Origin: Verrucomicrobiales bacterium
Lineage (GTDB): Bacteria > Verrucomicrobiota > Verrucomicrobiia > Limisphaerales > CAIMTB01
Direction: 5' to 3'
DNA length: 64,000 nucleotides
Assembly (NCBI GenBank): GCA_016795425.1
Contig: JAEUHG010000030.1
Location: 51,372 to 115,371, forward strand
Shown here: positions 51,746 to 59,757 of the stretch, one piece after another
How positions within the stretch are numbered: position 1 is the stretch's first letter
Layout: every line of letters starts with the position of its first letter
Program-made: the position numbers and the translations under genes
The notes under the pieces: model-generated
The model's input: only the letters and a program-made list of their open reading frames with translations
The model's database searches: none
What the model was told of the DNA's origin: nothing

Positions 51746-53602
51746 TCAAGGCATCCAACCTTGTCCGGGCCCGAGCTTCAATTCGCCCGGGCCGGTCGCC
51801 TTGAGAGCGATGTTCCGGCCCAGTACCTCGCCCTCAAAAAGGTTATCGTCGATGCGCACATCCCGGCACGCCTCGAACGTCAGGGTGGCCTTGCGGGCAT
51901 GGAACGGCGCGAACTCATGGCTGCGAATCATCCGATTGTTCGAGAAGATCAGTCCCCGCACCGACTTGGCATAGAGGACCGGGTAATCGAATGGGTGGAA
52001 GGTATTGTCCTCGATGCGAATGTTCCGGTGGAACGGATGCTCGGGATCCAGCCGGGGGATCTCGGGATCGATGCTGATGATCCCTTCCGAGAATTGGTAC
52101 ATCGAGGTCAGACACGGCGACTCAAAGACGTTCCGTCGAATCGTCACATCGGTGACCGCCCCGGATTCGTACCACTGATTGGCATCCCCTGAGATCAGGA
52201 TCGCCGAACCGCTGGATTCGAACCGGTTGTTCTCGATCACCACGCGGCCCGGCGTGGACACCAGGATTCCCCGGGCACGGTTGGAGGCGAAATGACAGCC
52301 CCGGATCTCGACGGCCGGTGCCCACGTCAGGTTCTCCAGGGCGTCGCCCACCCGGATCTCCCCAGGCGCGGGCGCTTCAAGAATCACTTCGAAGGTGTCC
52401 CGATCCCGAGCCTCAAATCGCGCGCAAACACCCTGCGCGACCGTTCGCATCGAGTCGCGGTCGATGAACCCGATCCGGTCGCCGGCCCGACCCCAGATCA
52501 TACCGGTCGATTGAGGGTGCATGAACTTGCACACCAGGCGATCCGGGGCCCGACGCTCGATGATGCGCACGCTGGTTCCGTGGACATTGATCGGGTCATC
52601 CATCAGCCCGTGGAACCGACAGTCCTCGATTCGGACCAGACCGCGGCAGTTCGAAACATGCACGCCGTCATCATGGCCCGACAGGACCTTGCGTCGCGGC
52701 GACGGCACGGCTCGGAACCGGCGCAACGACACATTCTCGGAGTACTGCGCCAGCAACCCGAGACCGGCGCAGTGGAACAGATCCACGTTCTCCACCCAGA
52801 TGTCTTTGCTGTTCACGATAAACAAACCGGCGTGATCGCGGACGCTGTGCCGGAGCACCAGGACGTTGCCGACGGCGGGTCGCCGGCCAAACCGGTGCTG
52901 CAGTCGGACCCGGCCTTTGTCCAACTCCTCCGCCCGGTAGTCTCTCCAACGCGACCCCAGGCAACCCGCGTCGCCAGTTTGGGGCACCACGCGAAGCGTC
53001 TTACCATCGAATTCCATGGCATCGCCCCAGGCGCTCTTCCACCCCTCCCCGACGAACACCAGTTTCCCGCTCTCGATGACATAGGGGAATTGCCGATCAT
53101 CGATCCGAAGATCGAGATACCCCTCCGTGGCCTCTTCAACGGTGGCTTCGGCCGTCAGTGGGATGTCCCAGTCGAGGCTGCAGTTTCGCAACGTGACCTG
53201 AGTCGAATGATCGACGGTGAAGGGCTGCATCCGATCGTGAAACACAAAGGTCGAACCGCTGCCTTCCACCGTCAGGCCGCGGAAGTTCTCGATGAGGATG
53301 GCCAGACGCTTGGGATTGTCTTGGGTCGTGTTGGACTCGAAGTAATCCCGCTCGATGCAGCCCTGGGGCCAGAAGTCGTAGCGGCCCCGCGGAAAAACGA
53401 GCACCGGGCGTTCAAGGTTCCGACACGCCTCCAGGGCGCGCTGCACCGCCCCTACCACGTTCAAGCGGCTGTCGGGTCGCACCCCGAAATCCGTGATGCG
53501 GACTTCGGTTTGCCCGGGTGCCGGACATGCCGAAACCAGCATCCATAGGCCGAGGATGGCCGACGGATTGATCCTGCGAATGAATGGGGATTTCGTTCTC
53601 AC
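51746..53602 (-). CDS. Secreted GH110 alpha-1,3-galactosidase-like beta-helix
   Basis: 618 aa from a GTG at 53602, which has GGAGG upstream at good spacing and begins a signal peptide (AILGLWMLVSACPAPGQ). It has the GH110 layout: a long right-handed beta-helix with ALEACRNLERPVLVFPRGRYDFWP, ERDYFESNTTQDNP, SGHDDGVHVSNCRG and HGLMDDPINVHG; the last two are the acidic active-site loops. Known GH110 enzymes remove terminal alpha-1,3-galactose, as on blood-group B antigen and linear B, or on related galactans. It fits with the downstream GH20 and GH30 genes in glycan breakdown. Confidence 0.85.
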   Translation of the reverse strand: MRTKSPFIRRINPSAILGLWMLVSACPAPGQTEVRITDFGVRPDSRLNVVGAVQRALEACRNLERPVLVFPRGRYDFWPQGCIERDYFESNTTQDNPKRLAILIENFRGLTVEGSGSTFVFHDRMQPFTVDHSTQVTLRNCSLDWDIPLTAEATVEEATEGYLDLRIDDRQFPYVIESGKLVFVGEGWKSAWGDAMEFDGKTLRVVPQTGDAGCLGSRWRDYRAEELDKGRVRLQHRFGRRPAVGNVLVLRHSVRDHAGLFIVNSKDIWVENVDLFHCAGLGLLAQYSENVSLRRFRAVPSPRRKVLSGHDDGVHVSNCRGLVRIEDCRFHGLMDDPINVHGTSVRIIERRAPDRLVCKFMHPQSTGMIWGRAGDRIGFIDRDSMRTVAQGVCARFEARDRDTFEVILEAPAPGEIRVGDALENLTWAPAVEIRGCHFASNRARGILVSTPGRVVIENNRFESSGSAILISGDANQWYESGAVTDVTIRRNVFESPCLTSMYQFSEGIISIDPEIPRLDPEHPFHRNIRIEDNTFHPFDYPVLYAKSVRGLIFSNNRMIRSHEFAPFHARKATLTFEACRDVRIDDNLFEGEVLGRNIALKATGPGELKLGPGQGWMP

Positions 53603-53683
53603 GGTGCCTCCGAGATGTAGCAGTCCAGCCTTGGTAGCGGGTCAGATGAGAGGGTAAATCGAACTCAGCTGCGTCGGTTACGT

Positions 53684-53904
53684 TCACGGTTTCAACCGTT
53701 CAAGCACCAGCACCCAGTCCTGTGGGGATGGAACGTTGCGCTGGGACTCCAGGGGCTGGGCGGCGGGTTTGCCAGGCTTTGCCCGGGCTTTGACCACGCC
53801 TTGATCAATGGTCCGTGCGGTGGCAATGAATGCCTCTCCACCGCCAACGTCATGCCCCACGGCGCGAGCAGCAGGAGACTCAGGAGCGATAGCGTACGCT
53901 TCAT
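53684..53904 (-). pseudogene. Frameshifted remnant of a secreted protein
   Basis: The ATG at 53904 starts a good signal peptide (MKRTLSLLSLLLLAPWGMTLAV). The frame then becomes unlike protein, while a neighbouring frame over the same bases ends PSPQDWVLVLERLKP before a stop at 53684. The two look like ends of one gene with most of its interior lost and a frameshift between. The family is not recognisable. Confidence 0.35.
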
Positions 53905-53976
53905 GGCATGTGATCCCCGGACGAAACCTGCGGCAGCGCCGCCTGCCGCGCAATGACCATGACCTCGCCTATGAAG

Positions 53977-54076
53977 CTCCGAACCCCGCACGCCTCGTCG
54001 CCGCGCGACGAGGGCCACCTGACTGGGCCCGCTTTCCGATTCAGGTAGGCCCCGTCGCGCTGCGACTGGGCAGTCT
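53977..54076. repeat. Dispersed two-hairpin repeat, family C, copy 2
   Basis: It aligns to 23464-23563. The first hairpin here is perfect: CCTCGTCG-CCGCG-CGACGAGG (53993-54013). The second (GTCGC-GCT-GCGAC) is kept in shortened form. Stems survive although bases differ between copies, which suggests the structure matters. Confidence 0.7.
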
Positions 54077-54087
54077 TCTGTGACGCA

Positions 54088-55935
54088 TCAAGGCTTCCAA
54101 CGGTACATCAGCACCTTTGCGCGGTAATCCTCCTCCACGAAGACGAGGTACTCCCCGTCCTTGCGCCGGTGCGCCGTGATGCCGGTGAGGATATCGATCC
54201 AGCCCGTGCCTGCGACGCCACCCACGATTTCACCCGGTTCGAACACGCCCACGGCGGCCCCGTCCTTCATACGATTCACGAAGATGCGTCCACGCTCCTT
54301 CCACCCACCGGTGAAAACGTAGTCACCCACCGCGGCGACGCAGCCGGCTTCCTTGCCGGCTCCTGATTCGAACGAGATCGTTTCGCGCTGACCGGCAAGA
54401 TAGTTACGGCAGACAAAGACGCGACCGATGTGTCGCATGTCACCCGCTTCGTCAGCCACGATCAACGTATCGGTATCATCAAGGTAAACGACGCGGGCGA
54501 TCTTGCTGACGCCCTTCGGCGGATCGAGCACAGTGATCTTATCGGCGCTGTAGACGGGATTACCCCTGGCGTCGAGGCCCTGACAGTCATAGCGGAAGAA
54601 GCCATAGGCCATCCAGATATTGCCTTTCCGGTCCACCCAGAACGGCCCGGGTTGCACTTGCGGGGTGTTGGGAGAGAATTCATCAGACTGGTAGTCGCCA
54701 TCCCCGTTCAGGTCGCGCCAGATCGAAGTTCTGCCCTCGGGCTTGTTGGGAGGCCACTTCTGTGAGGTGCGATAGAGGTTGTTTCCCCATTGGAGAATCA
54801 ATCCGGACGGAATCGCCACTTCGTCGTCGTAACGGAAGATGTTGATGAAATTGCTGGCGAACATGCCCCCGACGAAAAGGAATCGCCGACCCTGCAGGTA
54901 GACGACCTGTGGCGAAGTAAGCCCATGCTCGCCGTTTTGCTTCACGAAAGTGAGGCCCCGCGGATCGTTCGGATACCGGTGGCGAATCAGTGAGTACCCG
55001 ACCAGCCTGGCCTCGCGACCCGCCGGTTGGGTGTCGTCCATTCGGAAGTGTTCCTGCACGCCCCACACATCCAAGGCATCGGTCGTGGGGTCGGCACTCA
55101 CCACATCGACAAAGAAATCCCCACGCAATTCCCAGAGGAGCTTGCCGTCGGGCGTGAACTTTCTCAGGCAGGAACCCATTTCACTCATCGCGACATAGAG
55201 GTTTCCCTCCGCATCCATGCCACACCCGCGAATTCCCCAGAACTTGGTGGGAGTGACCTCCCCAGGCTTGCCACTGGCGATGCCGCCCTCGTCGCCAAAC
55301 GCACGGGTCAATCTCGGGGCCTTGGCATCGGTGATGTCATAAAACAGAATCTGCTGCCTGGGACTGGTCAAAGAATCAGCGACCATGAGCTGACCGTCAT
55401 TGGCAAGCGCGAGCGCGGTGGGGACGACGAGGCCTGGGAAGGTGACCATTGCTCCGTCACAGGTGATGCCCTTGGAACGGAAGTCGTGTTCGTGAAACTC
55501 CGGCTCGACGTATTCGAATTCGATCTTCCACTGACGGCCGTGCGAGTCCGTCACCGCCAGGCTGTTCGGGTTCACGTTGGTGTTTCCGACGACGTCGCCA
55601 TCGCGGTAAACCCCGAAGCGTCGACCGCCTTCGTCCCAATGGCTCCAGGTGTTGACCGTGCCGTCCGGTTGCACCCTGGTGTGGATGAAGAAATTCTGGA
55701 CCCAACGGTTGCTGGCACCTCCAAAGGTGTTGCCAAGCCATGAAACCCTGTAGATCAAAAGTTGCTCAGGCTCGGCAGCCTGGGAGCCGGTCGACCACGG
55801 AACGAGGAGAGTGGCGAACATGGCCGCCGCGAACCGGCACCTGGGCAGCCGCCACCAGGGCGTCCGGGCGCCTCGAAACCACCCACCCATCCGCCCTGGG
55901 CGCGCGTCGGTCCGCGCCGCATCCGCTTCATGCAT
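54088..55935 (-). CDS. Secreted propeller-like protein of unknown function
   Basis: 615 aa from the ATG at 55935; an ATG at 55890 also keeps the signal peptide (CRFAAAMFATLLVPWSTGSQAA). Six-bladed NHL/SMP-30-style strands recur (GMDAEGNLYVAMSEMGSCLRKFTPDGKLLWEL; WVDRKGNIWMAYGFFRYD; YLDDTDTLIVADEAGD). An inserted calcium-loop-like DLNGDGDYQSDE lies near residue 405. I see no catalytic motif. Its place between GH110 and a GH42-like gene suggests a glycan-binding or lactonase-like role. Confidence 0.7.
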   Translation of the reverse strand: MHEADAARTDARPGRMGGWFRGARTPWWRLPRCRFAAAMFATLLVPWSTGSQAAEPEQLLIYRVSWLGNTFGGASNRWVQNFFIHTRVQPDGTVNTWSHWDEGGRRFGVYRDGDVVGNTNVNPNSLAVTDSHGRQWKIEFEYVEPEFHEHDFRSKGITCDGAMVTFPGLVVPTALALANDGQLMVADSLTSPRQQILFYDITDAKAPRLTRAFGDEGGIASGKPGEVTPTKFWGIRGCGMDAEGNLYVAMSEMGSCLRKFTPDGKLLWELRGDFFVDVVSADPTTDALDVWGVQEHFRMDDTQPAGREARLVGYSLIRHRYPNDPRGLTFVKQNGEHGLTSPQVVYLQGRRFLFVGGMFASNFINIFRYDDEVAIPSGLILQWGNNLYRTSQKWPPNKPEGRTSIWRDLNGDGDYQSDEFSPNTPQVQPGPFWVDRKGNIWMAYGFFRYDCQGLDARGNPVYSADKITVLDPPKGVSKIARVVYLDDTDTLIVADEAGDMRHIGRVFVCRNYLAGQRETISFESGAGKEAGCVAAVGDYVFTGGWKERGRIFVNRMKDGAAVGVFEPGEIVGGVAGTGWIDILTGITAHRRKDGEYLVFVEEDYRAKVLMYRWKP

Positions 55936-56026
55936 GGGCGACAGGCTAGGCAAACTCGCCAAACCGGGCTTGGACGAATGGGTCACCGGACTAGAACGAA
56001 GGAAACCGCTCCTCCACCGGCGAGGT

Positions 56027-58306
56027 TCAATACCGACATTGGACAATCTCGTGAACGTCCTCGACGACGAGATCCACGCGTCGGCCGCGCTTTTTGATCT
56101 GGGTGGATCGATGAAGCGGCCTTGCGCTTCTCAATCCGTCCCTGAGTTCGATGCTGGCCCGAAACATGGGCGTGTCCTCGATGAGTCCCGGCATCACATA
56201 AGGACGCTCCTTGGGCGGAGTGGTCTGAGGGGTGGCGTTGTAGGCGATCAAATGAACGCGAAGGGTTCGTGTCGCCGGATCGTCCGTCACCACCACTTCG
56301 ACATTGGCGGGCGCAGTGATGCGAAGGCGAGGGTCCGGTTGCAGCAGGCGTACCCCGTTGGCGAATAGCCTTCGGGCCTCGACGATGTGATGTTCGCTCG
56401 CCGTCGCGAAGTCCGGCGACCCCGCGAACGTGAGCACCATCCCCCGCCCTACCCTGTTGACCAGCACCGCGGGACCAACGACCTGGCGGGCGCTGAGCGG
56501 CCAGTCCTGATTGTACCCGTTCGGATTGGCCAGGGCTGTACGGTGCGAGTCCATCAGATCTCCGACCGACGTCGCGGTGGTCGCTTTGTAAAGGGTGGCC
56601 GGACCTCGAACCAGGAAGGGCACGCCCGCCATGGATTTGGATCCCGTACGGCTCCCGCCCTGATGATCAAGACCAGTCCCCAGCGCCTCGCCATGCGGGG
56701 TGGAGTCGAGGCGGACCCAATGATCGAGGCCGACCGACCGTTGTTCGACCGTGGCGCCAATCAAGCCTTCCAACATCGACGCGGCTTGAGGTCTGCCCAG
56801 GTGATCAAACTGTCCGGATTGGCCCGTGATCAATAGCTTGCCGCCCTCCTCCACGTAGCATCTCAACAAATCGACCTCAGGCTGCGTCAGAATCCCGACG
56901 TTCGGCAGACAGACGACCGGGAACTGCCTCAAACCGTCCAGGCTCAGGTTCTCATCGAAGAGGAAACCAAACCCGAAATGTTCGTAGACGCAGGCTTTGT
57001 GCACGCCCAGCACGCTGGGATACCAGGCCGACGGCTTGTCACGCCCGATCCAGTCACGGGAGCGCGCGCTGAAGTAGATCCCGACGTCACGCACCGGGAC
57101 ATGGCCGAATTCCCGGCGCTGAGCCCTCGCCTCTGCCAGCACCGCGCCGATGCGGTCGTAGGCCACGGGATCGAGCCAACCGTCGTAGGCCGTCTTGTCG
57201 ATCATGGTCACGAAGGCGCCATGGGCGAGCAGGGTGAACATTTCCCAACGCATGTCGTTCAACGGCCGGGTGGTCTGATCGTGGTACATGCGCACGCCGC
57301 GCTGCACCGCAACCTGAAACGGCCTGCCCGGAGCAGCAGCGCGGTACCACTCCGCGTTGAAGCTGGCGGACAAGGCGCCAAAGGCCCAGAGACCCGCTTC
57401 CCCGGTCACAAAGTCACCGTTGCCCGCATGGACCACCGGGGTCTGGCCAACCTCCCATGAGAAGGGAGGATTGCCGTGGTAGTTGAAATCCACCGTGGCA
57501 CCGGGAGCGACGCGTCGCACGTGTTCGGTGAGCATCTTCTCGAAGCGATCGCTGGCAGCGTAGCGAAAACTCAGCATGCGGTCCCAATCGTTGTCGTCCC
57601 AATTCACCCCTTTGGGCATGGGCCGGCCGTGCTCAGCCTGGAAGAGCTTCTGGCAAGTCTCGCACCAGCACCCATGCGGCGCTCCGAATCCCTGGTCTAC
57701 CATGTCCAAATGGAGGCCAGCGATGCCGTAGGACAGGATCTCAACCAAGAGAGCCTTGACGACGTTGGTATATCCCGAGTTGAAGCAGACCAGGTGATCG
57801 ATGGGCTTGCCATCGGCTTGGCGCGCCTTCCATTCGGGATGCTGCCGCAATTCATAGGCGGGATACTGAAGCTGGCAGTAGGCAATGAGTGGCAACGTGT
57901 GCCTTCGCGCCTCCTCGACCGCCTCGCGCAGCACGTCCCGGTCTCCGAAACCCGCCGGTCTGGGAAGCAGCCGGGAGTCGTGGAAGGTGAAATCTCCGTC
58001 GCGCACCCAGAGAACGAGGTACTCGGCGTTGGCGGCCACTGCGCGTCGCACAATCTCGACTCCGTTGAAATTTCGCGCGTAGTCGGGCGCATGCTTGCCG
58101 CCAGCAAACTGCGCACCAGTGGGTCCAACCTCCATGCCGACCAGCGTGCGGGTGAACCACGGCCCTTCCGCCCGCGATTCCAATCCGGCAAAGGCAATCG
58201 CCACTGTCAGCCAGATCCAACCGAACTGCCAACCCTCTCTGGCACGGCGAACGCCAACGCGAACGAAGGGGTGACGGCCGATGGCGCGGGATAAGAGCGT
58301 GTTCAT
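56027..58306 (-). CDS. Secreted GH42/GHL6-like TIM-barrel hydrolase with trimerisation-like domain
   Basis: 759 aa from the ATG at 58306; the long in-frame extension to 58636 overlaps the next gene and was rejected. A signal/anchor segment is at FGWIWLTVAIAFAG. Residues ~60-470 look like a (beta/alpha)8 hydrolase (YGIAGLHLDMVDQGFGAP, then CWCETCQKLFQ, a motif of GH42-like and hypothetical GH families). Residues ~490-650 resemble the beta-galactosidase trimerisation fold (VVCLPNVGILTQPEVDLLRCYVEEGGKLLITGQSG). A beta-sandwich C-terminus follows. Acid/base and nucleophile are not assigned with confidence. Confidence 0.75.
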   Translation of the reverse strand: MNTLLSRAIGRHPFVRVGVRRAREGWQFGWIWLTVAIAFAGLESRAEGPWFTRTLVGMEVGPTGAQFAGGKHAPDYARNFNGVEIVRRAVAANAEYLVLWVRDGDFTFHDSRLLPRPAGFGDRDVLREAVEEARRHTLPLIAYCQLQYPAYELRQHPEWKARQADGKPIDHLVCFNSGYTNVVKALLVEILSYGIAGLHLDMVDQGFGAPHGCWCETCQKLFQAEHGRPMPKGVNWDDNDWDRMLSFRYAASDRFEKMLTEHVRRVAPGATVDFNYHGNPPFSWEVGQTPVVHAGNGDFVTGEAGLWAFGALSASFNAEWYRAAAPGRPFQVAVQRGVRMYHDQTTRPLNDMRWEMFTLLAHGAFVTMIDKTAYDGWLDPVAYDRIGAVLAEARAQRREFGHVPVRDVGIYFSARSRDWIGRDKPSAWYPSVLGVHKACVYEHFGFGFLFDENLSLDGLRQFPVVCLPNVGILTQPEVDLLRCYVEEGGKLLITGQSGQFDHLGRPQAASMLEGLIGATVEQRSVGLDHWVRLDSTPHGEALGTGLDHQGGSRTGSKSMAGVPFLVRGPATLYKATTATSVGDLMDSHRTALANPNGYNQDWPLSARQVVGPAVLVNRVGRGMVLTFAGSPDFATASEHHIVEARRLFANGVRLLQPDPRLRITAPANVEVVVTDDPATRTLRVHLIAYNATPQTTPPKERPYVMPGLIEDTPMFRASIELRDGLRSARPLHRSTQIKKRGRRVDLVVEDVHEIVQCRY

Positions 58307-58372
58307 AAGCAGAATGGACCAACCTGAAATCGCGCATAAGACCAAGCACCCCGGGGCGCCCGGCCGCGACGA

Positions 58373-58446
58373 ACCGCGAGGTGTCCCCACGGCGCTGCAC
58401 TGGGTCCTCCCTATTCCTGGCGCGTCCAGCGCCAGGCCACGCGTGG
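58373..58446. repeat. Dispersed repeat family D, copy 2, with perfect hairpin and palindrome
   Basis: Bases 58373-58398 match 25025-25050 at 22 of 26 positions. As there, a hairpin follows after a short spacer: CCTGGCGC-GTCCA-GCGCCAGG (58416-58436), then the perfect palindrome CCACGCGTGG (58437-58446). The hairpin sequence differs entirely from copy 1. It lies between two minus-strand genes of the glycan cluster and could act in their transcript. Confidence 0.55.
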
Positions 58447-58523
58447 TTTCCAGGCGCGTTGCTGCGAGACCGGGACAGCCCGCCGTCCAAGGGCTGGGTC
58501 GGCCATCCTGTCGATCGTTCGGG

Positions 58524-59471
58524 CTACCGAGAGCGCGGCACGATTCCATACACCGAGGCAGCGTTGCCGCCGAAATACTTGGCGAAAGCGACAGGCCCGC
58601 GCTCGGTGAAATACTCCGCCACGATGCCGTGCACAACCTCCAGCGGGGCGAATTGCGCGCTCACCGGCCAGTTGCTCCCGAATATCAACCGATCCTCGCC
58701 AAACGCGTTCCAGATCGTATCGAGAAGCGGCCGATAAAAATCCACATCTCGCGGCGCTGTGCCGTCCGTGCGACCCGTGCCTTCCACCAATCCGGACACC
58801 TTCATGTAAACGCGGGGGTTTCGGGCGCACAACGTTATCAACTCCCGATAAGCGAGAGGCGGCACTTGGCCAGTCACGTGCACGTTCGCGCAGTGATTGA
58901 TCACGATGGATTGCCCCGGCAATTTCGAAGCCAGTTCCTCCACGTTCATCAACTGCTCCATCCCCACCAATACGTCGAGCACCAATCCCGCATCCGTCAC
59001 GCGCATCAGATCTCTAAGGACCTTGGCGTTCCGGCAGGCCGAGGCCACCTCGGAACTTCCAATCCGTATCCCGCGAAAGCGCAGGTTCCCACTCAGCCTC
59101 TCGAGATCCTCCGCGAACCCGGCTCCACCAGGTTGGAGATGCCCGACCACCCCAACCAGAAACGGTTCGCGCCTCGCCAGATCCAGAACCCAGTCGTTGT
59201 CGGAGACCCAATGACTGGCTTCGACCACCAGGGTTCCCTCAATGCCAAGCGGACGTGCTATCCGTTCGTACTCGGACGGCAAGACGGTGCGGTATAGAAA
59301 TCGGTCCCCCTCCGCCGGCCACGGAACGCCTCCCGGACGAAGGGGATCGTAGAAGTGCGTGTGGGTATCGACGATCCTGGGCACGCGACTGCCTGAAGGC
59401 ACGGTCCGGCAACCCGCACTGCCGACTCCCGCAGCAGCGGTGAGGGATCCGAGGAAACACCGACGATTCAT
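58524..59471 (-). CDS. Exported amidohydrolase (lactonase-like, COG3618 type)
   Basis: 315 aa from the ATG at 59471. The leader MNRRCFLGSLTAAAGVGSAGC21 has both a twin-arginine-like start and a lipobox. The metal-binding D-T-H37-T-H39 is followed by INHCANVHV and the terminal aspartate region FGSNWPVSAQF, close in layout to sugar-lactonases of the fuconolactonase/rhamnonolactonase type. Hydrolysis of a sugar-derived lactone is a plausible role within this glycan cluster. The substrate is inferred only. Confidence 0.82.
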   Translation of the reverse strand: MNRRCFLGSLTAAAGVGSAGCRTVPSGSRVPRIVDTHTHFYDPLRPGGVPWPAEGDRFLYRTVLPSEYERIARPLGIEGTLVVEASHWVSDNDWVLDLARREPFLVGVVGHLQPGGAGFAEDLERLSGNLRFRGIRIGSSEVASACRNAKVLRDLMRVTDAGLVLDVLVGMEQLMNVEELASKLPGQSIVINHCANVHVTGQVPPLAYRELITLCARNPRVYMKVSGLVEGTGRTDGTAPRDVDFYRPLLDTIWNAFGEDRLIFGSNWPVSAQFAPLEVVHGIVAEYFTERGPVAFAKYFGGNAASVYGIVPRSR

Positions 59472-59757
59472 CAATTCCGGCAGCGATCGAGGCATGTGTC
59501 ACCACGACCCTGCCGACCTTTGTTGCCTTTCGCCAATCCCGATTCCGCCTCGCCCCGGGCTCCTCTCCGAAGGGTCTGGGCAATTTCCGTCGGAACAGCG
59601 GAAGAGGGCTCCCGCACTCCAAGACGACCAGCGCCTGCTTGGCCCCGACTGTGGACGGACGCGAAGCGTCTTGGGCTGCGGCAGTCACCTGCCGCTTTCC
59701 CAGCACCGCAATTCCCGCCTCGACGGAGAGGGCGCTGCAGCGAAGCACTTCACGGAC
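59472..59757. repeat. Intergenic stretch built around a large inverted repeat (family E)
   Basis: The left arm 59592-59626 and right arm 59667-59700 are imperfect inverted copies flanking a GCGCCTGCTTGG...GACGCGAAG centre. Inside the right arm is a perfect hairpin, GCGGCAG-TCAC-CTGCCGC (59678-59695). A decayed right arm also occurs at 11185-11225. The rest of the gap holds no gene I can support. Confidence 0.7.

Larger units (their letters stand above)
53603..54087. other. Gap with pseudogene remnant and repeat
   Basis: This 485-base gap separates the GH110 and propeller genes. It contains a possible signal-peptide pseudogene (53684-53904) and copy 2 of the two-hairpin repeat (53977-54076). 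No complete gene is visible. Confidence 0.5.

Noticed and set aside
52292..53548. 418-codon plus-strand frame opposite GH110
   Set aside because: GH110 motifs and a ribosome-binding site support the minus strand; the frame lacks a start signal and family match.
58307..58636. In-frame upstream extension of the GH42-like gene
   Set aside because: It overlaps the amidohydrolase coding region and precedes the signal segment.
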